24,096 nucleotides of DNA from NIOZ-UU13 sp964417935 (GCA_964417935.1 CAYQKF010000078.1:1-24096); one strand, 5' to 3'; numbered from the stretch's first letter, positions 14,743 through 22,066 are shown. The notes: a model not told the origin generated them from the letters alone. Program-made: numbers and translations.

Positions 14743-15069
14743 ATGTTTTACCAGCAGATCATAAAAGGGAGCATCAAATTTGTGATTCTCTCAATGCTCG
14801 AAAAGCAGCAGATGTACGGCTACGGGCTTATCCAGACAGTTCATCAAAAAACAAAAGGCTTTTTCCAATGGCGTCAATCAGCCGTTTATACAGCCCTGCG
14901 CAAGATGGGAAAAGCAGGTCTGATTAAAAGCAGATGGAAACCTGCCGGGCCTTCAAGAAAGAGAAAATATTATTCTCTAACCGCAAAAGGAAAAGAACTA
15001 CTTATGGCAAACCGAACCGAATGGCTCGCTTTTTCAAAAAATATGAATAAGCTAATTTCCATTACCTAA
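14743..15069 (+). CDS. PadR-family transcriptional regulator
   Basis: A 108-residue winged-helix repressor of the PadR family, which usually controls a nearby membrane or efflux gene. It shows the typical start (IKGSIKFVILSMLEKQQMYGYGLIQ), a recognition part with AVYTALRKMGKAGLI, and the wing KRKYYSLTAKGKELL. It has the short PadR form with only a brief C-terminal helix. ATG 14743 follows AAGGA at the right distance. Copies of one palindrome lie twice upstream, once as a half site at its promoter, once across its own stop codon (15061-15083) and once downstream, so autoregulation is likely. No usual PadR target gene is adjacent; the next gene is a conserved unknown 424 bases away. Confidence 0.88.
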   Translation: MFYQQIIKGSIKFVILSMLEKQQMYGYGLIQTVHQKTKGFFQWRQSAVYTALRKMGKAGLIKSRWKPAGPSRKRKYYSLTAKGKELLMANRTEWLAFSKNMNKLISIT

Positions 15070-15162
15070 GTATCTTAGGTATTATTTAGAACATGGAAAT
15101 TGGAAGTGCTGGCTTTTTGATGAGTTGGTGCTGGCAAAATACCTAAGTATATTAGGTATTAA
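15061..15162 (+). repeat. 102-bp direct repeat, copy 2, with two palindromes (end of PadR gene and downstream)
   Basis: Palindromes at 15061-15083 (one base off, ATTACCTAA and TTAGGTATT) and 15138-15160 (perfect). The first covers the PadR stop codon at 15067-15069. Same order and spacing as copy 1; see 14451-14552. Confidence 0.75.
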
Positions 15163-15228
15163 ACCTATCCCAAAACCTGTGCAAAGTTGCGTTTTCGGCT
15201 TTGACAAAATGATTTTTACGGAGTTATG

Positions 15229-15247
15229 GGATAACTTATAGTTATCC
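15229..15247 (+). promoter_or_regulatory. Palindrome next to a TTGACA box
   Basis: GGATAAC (15229-15235), TTATA, GTTATCC (15241-15247) is a perfect 7-bp inverted repeat. It lies 22 bases after a TTGACA (15201-15206), where a -10 region and start site would be, so it may be an operator. The gap 15163-15492 also holds an extended -10 TGCTATAAT at 15304-15312, a candidate promoter for the gene at 15493. Confidence 0.35.
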
Positions 15248-15334
15248 GCCTTTGCAGATGCTGTCGACCATAGCCTATGACACCAATAGAAAGCCACAAG
15301 TTTTGCTATAATGCTCTGTTTCTTGAAACATTTT

Positions 15335-15430
15335 TTCCATCCACTTCATTCGGTTTGTTCATTCATTGGCTGCCACACATAGATTCTCTTGATAATCAGG
15401 TGCCGGGAGAGTATATTATTGGCAATTAGA
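15335..15430 (+). repeat. About 95-bp direct repeat, copy 1, upstream of the conserved unknown gene
   Basis: From TTCCATCCACTTCATT through GGCTGCCAC, ATAGATTCTCTTGATAA, CAGGTGCC and GGAGAGTATA to GGCAATTAGA. A second copy at 16364-16466 lies just after the gene, so the gene at 15493-16215 is bracketed by the pair. Confidence 0.65.
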
Positions 15431-15492
15431 GAAAAGGTAAAAGTAAAAAGTAAAAACCAGCCGGGCAATCAAGCCAGAAGAAAGGTACTGAA

Positions 15493-16215
15493 ATGAGCAA
15501 AAATATCAGAAAGCTACCACAACCGGCAGAAAAGACTATTGAAGCAGTGCTTGATGAGTTCCTTAAAGAACAACAAAAACGCCTGAAGCCTTCAACCATG
15601 CGTAAGTACGAAGACATCATCGATTTGTTTCAGTCGTGCCTGGATGGGTATGGTCATCAGAGCCTCGATAAGCAGGAGGATGGGTTATTCGACCGGCTTT
15701 ATAATGCCGAGGGCGATGAGCATCGGGAGTTTTGCCAGGTATTCGGCCCGGGGAAAATCGCCGGCAGTGTGCATGAGTTCCTGAATTACTTTATGATTCG
15801 CAAGGTTATGTGCGGCAAGGAGCTGATGCAGGCGTCGGGTACGGTGATCAAGAAGCTGGGCAAATGGCTCAAGGAAAAGGGATACATCCAGTCGGAAAGT
15901 GCCGCTGAGATGGTGAGTTGTGGCGCTACTGCCGCCAAGGAATTGCCCGCCATGGAAGAATTATCCTGTATGCTTGCCGATTATGCTGACTGCACCGCTG
16001 TTGATTGTGACGAAGTGATCGAAGACCATTTTACCATCGAAGCTGTAGAGCCAGGCAAGCTGCGCCTATCCGCTTTTTTAGGAAATGACGAGATCATAGT
16101 TCCTGTCTCCCGGAACATCAGCAACGCCTGCCGGGTGGGTTGGTCTATTTCCGGAGCGCTGGGCAAGACAAATAAGGGTTGGCGTATTCTCGAAGCTTGG
16201 AACGTATATCCTTAG
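15493..16215 (+). CDS. Conserved protein of unknown function
   Basis: 240 residues, soluble. The N-terminal part (residues 15-55, VLDEFLKEQQKRLKPSTMRKYEDIIDLF split by a short turn) resembles the SAM-like core-binding fold of tyrosine recombinases, but no catalytic recombinase domain follows. The middle contains EHREFCQVFGPGKIAGS, and the C-terminal half looks beta-rich and ends in GALGKTNKGWRILEAWNVYP. I remember proteins of this shape in several bacterial phyla without an assigned role (recollection only). ATG 15493 follows AAAGG at good spacing. Direct repeats of about 95 bp flank it, which suggests that it moved or was duplicated as a cassette. Confidence 0.65.
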   Translation: MSKNIRKLPQPAEKTIEAVLDEFLKEQQKRLKPSTMRKYEDIIDLFQSCLDGYGHQSLDKQEDGLFDRLYNAEGDEHREFCQVFGPGKIAGSVHEFLNYFMIRKVMCGKELMQASGTVIKKLGKWLKEKGYIQSESAAEMVSCGATAAKELPAMEELSCMLADYADCTAVDCDEVIEDHFTIEAVEPGKLRLSAFLGNDEIIVPVSRNISNACRVGWSISGALGKTNKGWRILEAWNVYP

Positions 16216-16291
16216 GACGGCCGTTTACAAGTCAAACAGGTGCGAAATGCTACTCTGTGAAGTTAGCTTCGCTACGAAGCACGGGTATCAA

Positions 16292-16356
16292 GGCCTACAG
16301 GTTGCGGAGTGAGCTAAAGTAAATTAAAGTGCCTAAAGTGAGCTAAATTTGGATGA
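16292..16356 (+). repeat. 65-bp direct repeat, copy 2 (TAAAGT-rich)
   Basis: Gap-free partner of 14263-14327. It shares CTAAAGTAAATTAAAGTG and CTAAAGTGAGCTAAA exactly. Confidence 0.65.
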
Positions 16357-16363
16357 CAGAAGT

Positions 16364-16466
16364 TTCCATCCACTTCATTGCTTCGCTCATTCAGTGGCTG
16401 CCACCTGCCACCCATAGATTCTCTTGATAACCAGGTGCCTGGAGAGTATAGTATTGGCGATTAGAA
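16364..16466 (+). repeat. About 95-bp direct repeat, copy 2, after the conserved unknown gene
   Basis: Matches 15335-15430 (TTCCATCCACTTCATT, ATAGATTCTCTTGATAA, CAGGTGCC, GGAGAGTATA) with a few substitutions and a short insertion in the GCCACCTGCCAC part. Confidence 0.65.
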
Positions 16467-16501
16467 GGAACCCCGCGTAAAACGCGGGGCTAAATATTTG
16501 G

Positions 16502-16521
16502 ATTCCCGCTTCCGCGGGAAT
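16502..16521 (+). repeat. Hairpin repeat of the GGAATGACA family
   Basis: ATTCCCGC, loop TTCC, GCGGGAAT, followed by GACA. It is a perfect 8-bp stem and the tidiest member of the dispersed family also present at 9151-9284, 12268-12287, 18131-18161 and 18287-18332. Confidence 0.65.
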
Positions 16522-16588
16522 GACAAATGAAAACGGGAATGACAAGTGAATGTATACCTGTGAAATCTGTGGTTTGGAGAATGATTTT

Positions 16589-18076
16589 ATGAATAGACGT
16601 GATTTTTTCAAGACTATTGGCTTAGGTGCAGTGGCGCTGGCTGTTCCGGGGTGCGCGAGCGGCACTTTGCAAGCAACAAATAAGCAGAATAAAAAATTGA
16701 ATTTTGTTTTCTTTCTCATCGATGATTTGGGCTGGACTGATTTGGGCTGCTACGGCAGCAGTTTCTATGAGACGCCGAACATCGATAAACTGGCGAGTGA
16801 AGGTATGCGTTTTACCGATGCCTACGCGGCCTGTCCGGTCTGCTCGCCGACGCGGGCCAGTATCTTAGCCGGCAAGTATCCTGCAAGATTAGGGATAACA
16901 CAGTGGATAGGGGGAAGCAATCAGCCGACCGAGTACCGGCACTATATGCCGCTGGAGGAGGTGACGGTAGCTGAAATACTGAAGGGCCGGGGGTATGCGA
17001 CGGGTTTCGTGGGCAAGTGGCATCTGGGCAATAAACCTTATTATCCGGAACATCAGGGTTTCGATATCAATATCGGTGGTGACAGTTCGGGTGCGCCGCC
17101 GACATACTTCTATCCCTATAAGAAGAGGAACCGGGCGTTGGAGGAGATGCCGCCGGGGGGTGAGGAAGGCGAGTATCTGACGGACCGGCTGACGGATGAG
17201 TCGCTGAAGTTTCTGGAAGCCAATAAGCACAGGCCTTTTCTGCTGTACCTTTCCCACTATGCGGTGCATACGCCGATAGAATCGAAGGAGGCGCTGACAG
17301 ACAAATATAAGGCCAAGGCCGAGAAACTGCCGCCGGACGATGGGCCTCGTTTTACTCCGGTGTATGGTCGTTACAAGACCAGGCAGGTGCAGGACAATCC
17401 GGCCTTTGCGGGGATGGTTCAAAGTGTGGATGAAAGCGTCGGGCGTGTAATGAAAAAGTTAGAGGAATTAGGCGTGGCGGATAATACGGTTGTGATATTC
17501 ATGTCCGACAACGGGGGCCTCTCCACTGTGCCGAGAGAGGCGCCGACGAGCAATCTTCCTTTGCGTGCGGGCAAGGGTTGGCTTTACGAAGGGGGGATTC
17601 GCGAGCCGATGATTATCAAGTGGCCCGGCGTGGTCAAGCGGGGCAGCGTGTGCAATAAGCCGGTGACGAGCACGGACTTCTATCCTACAATGTTAGAGAT
17701 GGCGGGACTGCCGCTTATGCCCAAACAGCACGTTGACGGCGAGAGTTTAGTTCATTTGCTTAAGGGCAGGGGCAAGCTGAATCGCAAGGCGATATACTGG
17801 CATTACCCGCATTATCACGGCAGCGGGAATCGGCCGAGCGGTGCGGTGCGGGCCGGGGATTATAAACTTATAGAATGGTATGAAGATAACAGCGTTGAGC
17901 TGTATAATCTGCGAAACGATATGGGCGAAAAGCACGACCTGGCGAAGGAAATGCCTCAAAAGGCGGCGGAGCTTCAATTGATGCTGGGCAGGTGGCGAAA
18001 GCAGATGAAGGCGAAGATGCCGGCGTCGGGGCCGCGGGAAGATTTCAAGATATGGCAGGATTCGAGGCGAAAATAA
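16589..18076 (+). CDS. Tat-exported lipoprotein sulfatase (arylsulfatase A-like)
   Basis: Hydrolyses a sulfate ester outside the cytoplasm, probably on sulfated polysaccharide, as is common in planctomycetes. It has 495 residues from ATG 16589, chosen because GGAGA lies eight bases upstream and because the protein then begins MNRRDFFKTIGLGAVAL, a twin-arginine signal, with lipobox Cys at 22 in AVPGC. The alkaline-phosphatase fold is clear: FFLIDDLGWTDLGCYGS (D45, D46 bind metal), CSPTRASILAGKYP (C85 to R89), GKWHLGN and MSDNGG. Cys85 is the residue oxidised to formylglycine, so a maturase encoded elsewhere is needed. The substrate is not visible. It lies between the accessory block and leuB, with repeat-filled gaps on both sides. 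Confidence 0.94.
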   Translation: MNRRDFFKTIGLGAVALAVPGCASGTLQATNKQNKKLNFVFFLIDDLGWTDLGCYGSSFYETPNIDKLASEGMRFTDAYAACPVCSPTRASILAGKYPARLGITQWIGGSNQPTEYRHYMPLEEVTVAEILKGRGYATGFVGKWHLGNKPYYPEHQGFDINIGGDSSGAPPTYFYPYKKRNRALEEMPPGGEEGEYLTDRLTDESLKFLEANKHRPFLLYLSHYAVHTPIESKEALTDKYKAKAEKLPPDDGPRFTPVYGRYKTRQVQDNPAFAGMVQSVDESVGRVMKKLEELGVADNTVVIFMSDNGGLSTVPREAPTSNLPLRAGKGWLYEGGIREPMIIKWPGVVKRGSVCNKPVTSTDFYPTMLEMAGLPLMPKQHVDGESLVHLLKGRGKLNRKAIYWHYPHYHGSGNRPSGAVRAGDYKLIEWYEDNSVELYNLRNDMGEKHDLAKEMPQKAAELQLMLGRWRKQMKAKMPASGPREDFKIWQDSRRK

Positions 18077-18367
18077 TAAACGGATAAACGATAATTTTTT
18101 TACGACAAGGAGCCGCTTCGCGGGGCCATTTGAATAGATTCCTCGGCTGTACACGGAATGACAAAAAGAAATGGAAATGACGAATAGAATTAAGAATGTA
18201 GAATTTAGAATTTAGAATTGGTGAGGCCGGCTCCGAAGAAGCTTCGCCGAGCCAAGTAAGACGCCACCCTACGGCTAAATATCTGGATTCCCGCCCATTT
18301 GGCTTCGCTCAGGGCAGGCCTTTCGCGGGAATGACAATTAGTAAAACCTAAAGAAAGGAAGGTAAAA
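18077..18367 (+). repeat. Gene-free stretch with dispersed repeats before leuB
   Basis: Holds GATTCCTCGG to CGGAATGACA text at 18131-18161 and a second unit bounded by ATTCCCGC (18287-18294) and GCGGGAAT (18325-18332), with TTCGCTCAGGGCAGG inside. AAGGAAGG at 18355-18362 is the leuB ribosome site. No gene was seen. Confidence 0.6.
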
Positions 18368-19447
18368 TTGTACAAGATTGCTGTAATACCCGGTGACGGG
18401 ACGGGGCCGGAAGTTACGGACGAAGCGGTAAAGGTATTAACAGCTACTGCGGACAAGTTTGGTTTCAAAGTTGATTTGGCTGAGTTCGACTTCGGCGGTG
18501 AGAGATATAAGAGGACGGGCGAGACTCTGCCCGACAGCGCAATCGAAGAGCTTCGCAAATTCGATACAATTTTCTTAGGTGCAATCGGGCACCCGGACGT
18601 GGCGCCGGGAATCCTGGAAAAAGGTATTTTGCTCAAGGCCCGTTTTGCGCTGGACCAATATATAAATTTACGTCCTGTTAAGCTCTATCCCGGCGTTGAG
18701 ACGCCGTTAAAAAATAAAGGCCCCGACGATATCGACTTCACTGTCGTTCGCGAAAATACCGGCGACCTCTACACGGGCACGGGTGGTTTTACAATGAAAG
18801 GAACGCCGAATGAAGTGGCGGTGCAGTCGGCTGTTTATAATCGTTTTCAGGTTGACCGCTGTTTGAAATACGCATTCGAATACGCACGCAAATACGGCAA
18901 GAAGACCCGCGGCAAAGGCGATAAGAACACCCTCGCCCTATGCGGCAAGACCAACGTGCTGACCTATATATACGACCTGTGGGAACGGGCCTTCCACGAG
19001 ATGGGCAAGGCCGAATATCCGGATATAGAAAGAGAATATTATCACGTTGACGCCACCTGTATGTGGATGGTCAAGAACCCCGAATGGTTCGATGTTATTG
19101 TAACCGGCAATATGTTCGGCGACATCATCACCGACCTTGGGGCAATGGTCCAGGGCGGTATGGGCATCGCAGCGGGCGGAAATATCAATCCCGAAGGGGT
19201 CAGTATGTTCGAGCCAATTGGCGGAAGCGCACCGAAGTACACGGGCAAAGGAGTTATCAATCCCTTAGCTGCTATTTGCGCTGTGCAAATGATGCTTGAG
19301 ACATTAGGTGAAGAAAAGGGTGCCGAAAAGCTCGAAGATGCGGTCAAGTTTGTAACCGCCAACAAGCTCAAAAGCCTACAGGCGGGGCGAATGGGTTACT
19401 CTACGAGTGAAGTAGGAGATCTGGTTGCTGAAAAAGTAGTTAAGTAA
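18368..19447 (+). CDS. leuB: 3-isopropylmalate dehydrogenase
   Basis: NAD-dependent oxidation and decarboxylation of 3-isopropylmalate to 4-methyl-2-oxopentanoate. It has 359 residues and starts at TTG 18368, five bases after a strong AAGGAAGG; no in-frame ATG fits. The beta-decarboxylating dehydrogenase pattern is complete: IPGDGTGPEV (7-16), substrate arginines R92, R102 and R128 (VVRENTGDLYTG), catalytic Y135 and K194 (GKTN), and metal acids D228, D252 (NMFGDIITDLGAM) and D256. GGSAPKYTGKGVINPLA is the NAD-binding loop. Tartrate and isocitrate dehydrogenases share this fold, but the leu context and the length favour LeuB. It is last in the A-C-D-B order. Confidence 0.93.
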   Translation: MYKIAVIPGDGTGPEVTDEAVKVLTATADKFGFKVDLAEFDFGGERYKRTGETLPDSAIEELRKFDTIFLGAIGHPDVAPGILEKGILLKARFALDQYINLRPVKLYPGVETPLKNKGPDDIDFTVVRENTGDLYTGTGGFTMKGTPNEVAVQSAVYNRFQVDRCLKYAFEYARKYGKKTRGKGDKNTLALCGKTNVLTYIYDLWERAFHEMGKAEYPDIEREYYHVDATCMWMVKNPEWFDVIVTGNMFGDIITDLGAMVQGGMGIAAGGNINPEGVSMFEPIGGSAPKYTGKGVINPLAAICAVQMMLETLGEEKGAEKLEDAVKFVTANKLKSLQAGRMGYSTSEVGDLVAEKVVK

Positions 19448-19641
19448 ATGGTGATTGTCAAAATGTGAAACGCGAAATCCTAAATCCGAAATTCGAAACA
19501 CGAAACAATATGGAAACATACGCTTCCAACAGGCGTATCAAAATTCAAATGTCCAAATGACCGAAACGTTTCGAGCTTTGAATTTCGTTCATTTAGATTT
19601 GCTTTGGATTTCGATATTCGAATTTCGAGATTCTCAGGAAG
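19448..19641 (+). repeat. Gene-free stretch with dispersed repeat text between leuB and the GTPase
   Basis: Repeats of the type GAAATCCTAAATCCGAAATT and AAATTCAAATGTCCAAA occur here and after leuA. ATACGC (19518-19523) and GCGTAT (19533-19538) could form a short stem. No terminator with a U run was seen. Confidence 0.5.
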
Positions 19642-20625
19642 ATGCCAGCTAATCTTACACCGGAATATTATAAGGCTGAGCAGTGGTATCGAAGTGCCGT
19701 AACCAACGAGGAGAAAATTCTGGCGCTCGAACGGATGCTGGCCGTGATGCCCAAACACAAGGGTACGGACCATCTCAAGGCCGATTTGCGCAGGAAACTG
19801 AGCAAGCTCAAAGATGTGGCCACGCAAAAGAAGGGTGGCAAACACGTTGATATTTTCCACGTGCCGTGCAGCGGGGCGGGCCAGATTGTTCTTTTGGGAA
19901 CGCCGAACTGCGGCAAAAGCTCCATCGTTGCAGGTCTGACCAATGCGAAAGTCAACGTAGCTAATTTCCCGTTTGCCACAACCGGTCCAGTTCCGGGAAT
20001 GGTGACATTCGAGGATGTGCAGATTCAACTTGTCGATATGCCGCCGATTACCGCCGACTACCTCGCGCCGGGCCAGGTCGGAACATACCGCAACTGCGAC
20101 CTGATTGCTATCGTCATCGACCTTTCCTCCGACGTGCAGGAGCAGTTGGACATCTGCCTTGATTTCCTCGAATCGAAAAGCCTGCTCATCGAGGGTGACA
20201 CTACGGCCCATGACGCTCAGGGCAACGTTCTTGCTAAAGAAGCGTTTTGCATTTGTACTAAATCCGATATCGCCAAGCCGGGCGCCCTTGAAACATTGAA
20301 GAAATCTTGCAAATATCCTTTTGAATTTGTCGAAGTCTCCGCTCAAACCGGTATCGTGCTTGAGGAGCTACCTGCGAAGTTTTTTAGTTTATTAGGTATC
20401 ATACGCATCTACGCCAAACCGCCGGGCAAGCCCGCCGATATGACAGACCCGTTCACATTTCCGGTTGGCTCGACGGTTATGGATATGGCCACCGGCATTC
20501 ACCGCCAGTTAGCCGAGAAACTCAGGTTCGCAAGAATCTGGGGCACCGGCGTCTATGACGGCCAAAACGCCCAACGAAACCACGTCCTGAACGATAAAGA
20601 TATTATCGAATTGCACTTCTCTTAA
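19642..20625 (+). CDS. DRG/Obg-family GTPase with C-terminal TGS domain
   Basis: A 327-residue GTP-binding protein of the DRG/Obg superfamily, probably linked to ribosomes or translation. It starts MPANLTPEYY with a charged helical N-terminal region (KADLRRKLSKLKD) as in DRG proteins. The G motifs are GTPNCGKSS (86-94), TTG (113-115), DMPP (132-135), TKSD (206-209) and SAQTG (233-237). The third motif is DMPP rather than DxPG, a common variation for this group. Residues 254-325 form a TGS domain (FTFPVGSTVMDMATGIHRQL, ending in DKDIIELHFS). It is shorter than eukaryotic DRG (about 365). An AGGAAG touches the ATG. Its cellular role in bacteria is not established. Confidence 0.9.
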   Translation: MPANLTPEYYKAEQWYRSAVTNEEKILALERMLAVMPKHKGTDHLKADLRRKLSKLKDVATQKKGGKHVDIFHVPCSGAGQIVLLGTPNCGKSSIVAGLTNAKVNVANFPFATTGPVPGMVTFEDVQIQLVDMPPITADYLAPGQVGTYRNCDLIAIVIDLSSDVQEQLDICLDFLESKSLLIEGDTTAHDAQGNVLAKEAFCICTKSDIAKPGALETLKKSCKYPFEFVEVSAQTGIVLEELPAKFFSLLGIIRIYAKPPGKPADMTDPFTFPVGSTVMDMATGIHRQLAEKLRFARIWGTGVYDGQNAQRNHVLNDKDIIELHFS

Positions 20626-20693
20626 AAATTAATTACACTGTTCTTAACAAATGAACAGACAACAAGACTTTTCAAGAAAGGGCACTGCCAATT

Positions 20694-20885
20694 ATGGAAT
20701 GCCAGAAGGAAGAAAATCTAAAAAATTGCAATTGTACATATCCCTGTAACAAAAAGGGATTATGCTGTGAATGTATAAGGTATCATTTGTCCCTGAAGGA
20801 GCTGCCCGGCTGCTGTTTCCCAGATGACATCGAGAGGACATACGACCGCAGCTTTAACGCCTTCGCCAAGGCCTGGAATTTATAA
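20694..20885 (+). CDS. Small cysteine-rich protein (DUF6485-like)
   Basis: 63 residues with eight cysteines: C3, C12, C14, C18, the pair in LCCECI and the pair in GCCF. The spacing CNCTYPCNKKGLCCECI suggests a bound metal or cluster. It resembles the short DUF6485 proteins of anaerobic and environmental bacteria (family name from memory). It lies 68 bases after the GTPase; an inverted repeat CTGTTC/GAACAG (20638-20658) falls between them. Function unknown. Confidence 0.75.
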   Translation: MECQKEENLKNCNCTYPCNKKGLCCECIRYHLSLKELPGCCFPDDIERTYDRSFNAFAKAWNL

Positions 20886-21094
20886 ATGTACGAGTCCTGC
20901 TAAGTATTTTTGGGATTGCCGCACGTTGTAATCTCGTCGCCGTTCCGGCGACGGCTAAACGAGACCTCAATAAATTTGGGTGAAAGAACCCCCCGTGAAC
21001 AACCCCCAGTAAAACTGGGGGCTAAATAAAATGTAAGCGTTCACTCCATTTGAATGATTGAAGTAAAAGCTTGTTTTTGTCCGATAAAAATTCT
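20886..21094 (+). other. Gene-free stretch with two perfect hairpins
   Basis: CGTCGCCG, TTC, CGGCGACG at 20935-20953 and CCCCCAGT, AAA, ACTGGGGG at 21003-21021 are both perfect 8-bp stems. Neither is followed by a U run on the plus strand, so they are weak terminators at best or repeat hairpins. They mark the boundary between the GTPase pair and the transposase remnant. Confidence 0.45.
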
Positions 21095-21394
21095 ATGGAC
21101 AAAGACGCATATATAAAGCAGTTGGAAAAGGAAAATGCAGAGTTGAAAAAACGCATCGAAGAACTTGAACGGATTTTGAGGCTGAATTCGATGAGCTCGT
21201 CCAAGCGGCCTTCGTCCGATCCGCCAGGAGTTTCCATTGTACAGCCGAAGCATCGGCGTAAAAAACGTGGCGCGAAAAAAGGCCACCGGCCGCATTTGCG
21301 AGAGCTGTTTCCGCCGGAGAAAGTAACGCGGTGTATTGAACTTAAGCCGAAAGTATGTCCTTGTGGAAATCTCTTAGGCCGATACACTATCTAA
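21095..21394 (+). pseudogene. IS66-family transposase, N-terminal fragment
   Basis: 99 residues from ATG 21095. The N-terminal coiled coil (IKQLEKENAELKKRIEELER), the linker with SSKRPSSDPPG, a basic KHRRKKRGAKKGHRPH stretch and the start of a zinc-binding part (KPKVCPCGNLLGRY) are those of the IS66 transposase (about 500 residues). The frame then stops, and the catalytic DDE domain is absent downstream in every frame I read. Bases 21395-21549 carry no IS66-like coding. A truncated, inactive remnant; no inverted ends were recognised. Confidence 0.8.
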
Positions 21395-21549
21395 GACAAC
21401 GTTCGCGAGTTTCTGGATCCGCAAGCCGCCAACACCGAGGCTGGCTTAGGTGTACCGGCATTGTTGAGCAAAGTGTCAAGGAGTTTATTACATTCGGCGG
21501 TTTCAAGGGTGGGCGAGGATTCGGAGCTCATAAGTTACTTCCAAAAAGG

Positions 21550-21978
21550 TTATTGCGAAACATCAGCTGAAATCATAGCAGTGGCGGACCAGCCCTCAAC
21601 GATCTTATCATTGGCAATGCGATACAAAGAAAACTCAGTATATCGGTTAGTACCCTGAGAAGACTCGGTCACTGGTTCATACTGAAAAACAGCCACCATA
21701 GAACCCTCTGCCATAATGATAGTGTTTATGAGTGTACCTGACAGCATGTCACACGACCCGTTTGGCAAGTAAAAAGAAGTAGTTGGAGATACCGGTTTCT
21801 GTGAATAGAGGCGATATTGTACGAAATTCGGATCATACTGAACTGGCAGGTTTGGAGCATAAGGGTCTTCGTTAAAAGCGATAATCGCATCAGCAACGAG
21901 CTTCTTGTTCTTGTAGCGTTGGACAAAATCGGATGGTCGTTTTGACGGTTTGATAGTCAGATTTAAGATAAAACACAC
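21550..21978 (-). CDS. Membrane-anchored NTF2/SnoaL-like protein, start unclear
   Basis: The frame encodes a C-terminal pattern like SnoaL/NTF2-fold proteins: IIMAEGSMVAVFQYEP, then YTEFSLYRIANDKIVEGWSATAMI. The only standard start is GTG at 21976-21978, but it cuts a hydrophobic segment. The frame stays open upstream to 22038 and adds KYDKKLFLILIAILVCFILNL in two overlapping parts, a clear membrane anchor. An AAAGGATAAA ribosome-like stretch precedes it, yet the codon at the right distance is ATA. So the gene either uses a rare start or has lost its start codon. It lies behind the sigma-factor unit and its terminator, on the same strand. Function unknown. Confidence 0.5.
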   Translation of the reverse strand: MCFILNLTIKPSKRPSDFVQRYKNKKLVADAIIAFNEDPYAPNLPVQYDPNFVQYRLYSQKPVSPTTSFYLPNGSCDMLSGTLINTIIMAEGSMVAVFQYEPVTESSQGTNRYTEFSLYRIANDKIVEGWSATAMISADVSQ

Positions 21979-22066
21979 AAGAATCGCAATCAGTATGAGA
22001 AAGAGTTTTTTGTCGTACTTGGATATGACTTTATCCTTTCAAAAGAGTTTTATAAAAAGTTAAGTC

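Larger units (their letters stand above)
16216..16588 (+). other. Gene-free stretch packed with repeats
   Basis: Contains a small hairpin (CTTCG CTA CGAAG at 16267-16279), copy 2 of the 65-bp repeat, copy 2 of the 95-bp repeat and a perfect ATTCCCGC/GCGGGAAT hairpin (16502-16521). No coding frame is supported. A frame opening at 16550 only extends the sulfatase upstream of its signal sequence. Confidence 0.55.

Noticed and set aside
14451..15162. Four similar palindromes as a CRISPR or repeat array
   Set aside because: The spacing is irregular (77 bases within each unit, 610 between units), the in-between parts are themselves duplicated, and a gene lies inside. Operators fit better.
21003..21021. 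CCCCCAGT/ACTGGGGG hairpin as a terminator of the GTPase unit
   Set aside because: Perfect stem but no U tract on the plus strand and more than 100 bases after the last stop codon; reported only as a hairpin.
21395..21658. Continuation of the IS66 transposase after the stop (two short plus-strand frames)
   Set aside because: Neither frame shows the second zinc pair or the DDE domain of IS66; they look like chance frames.
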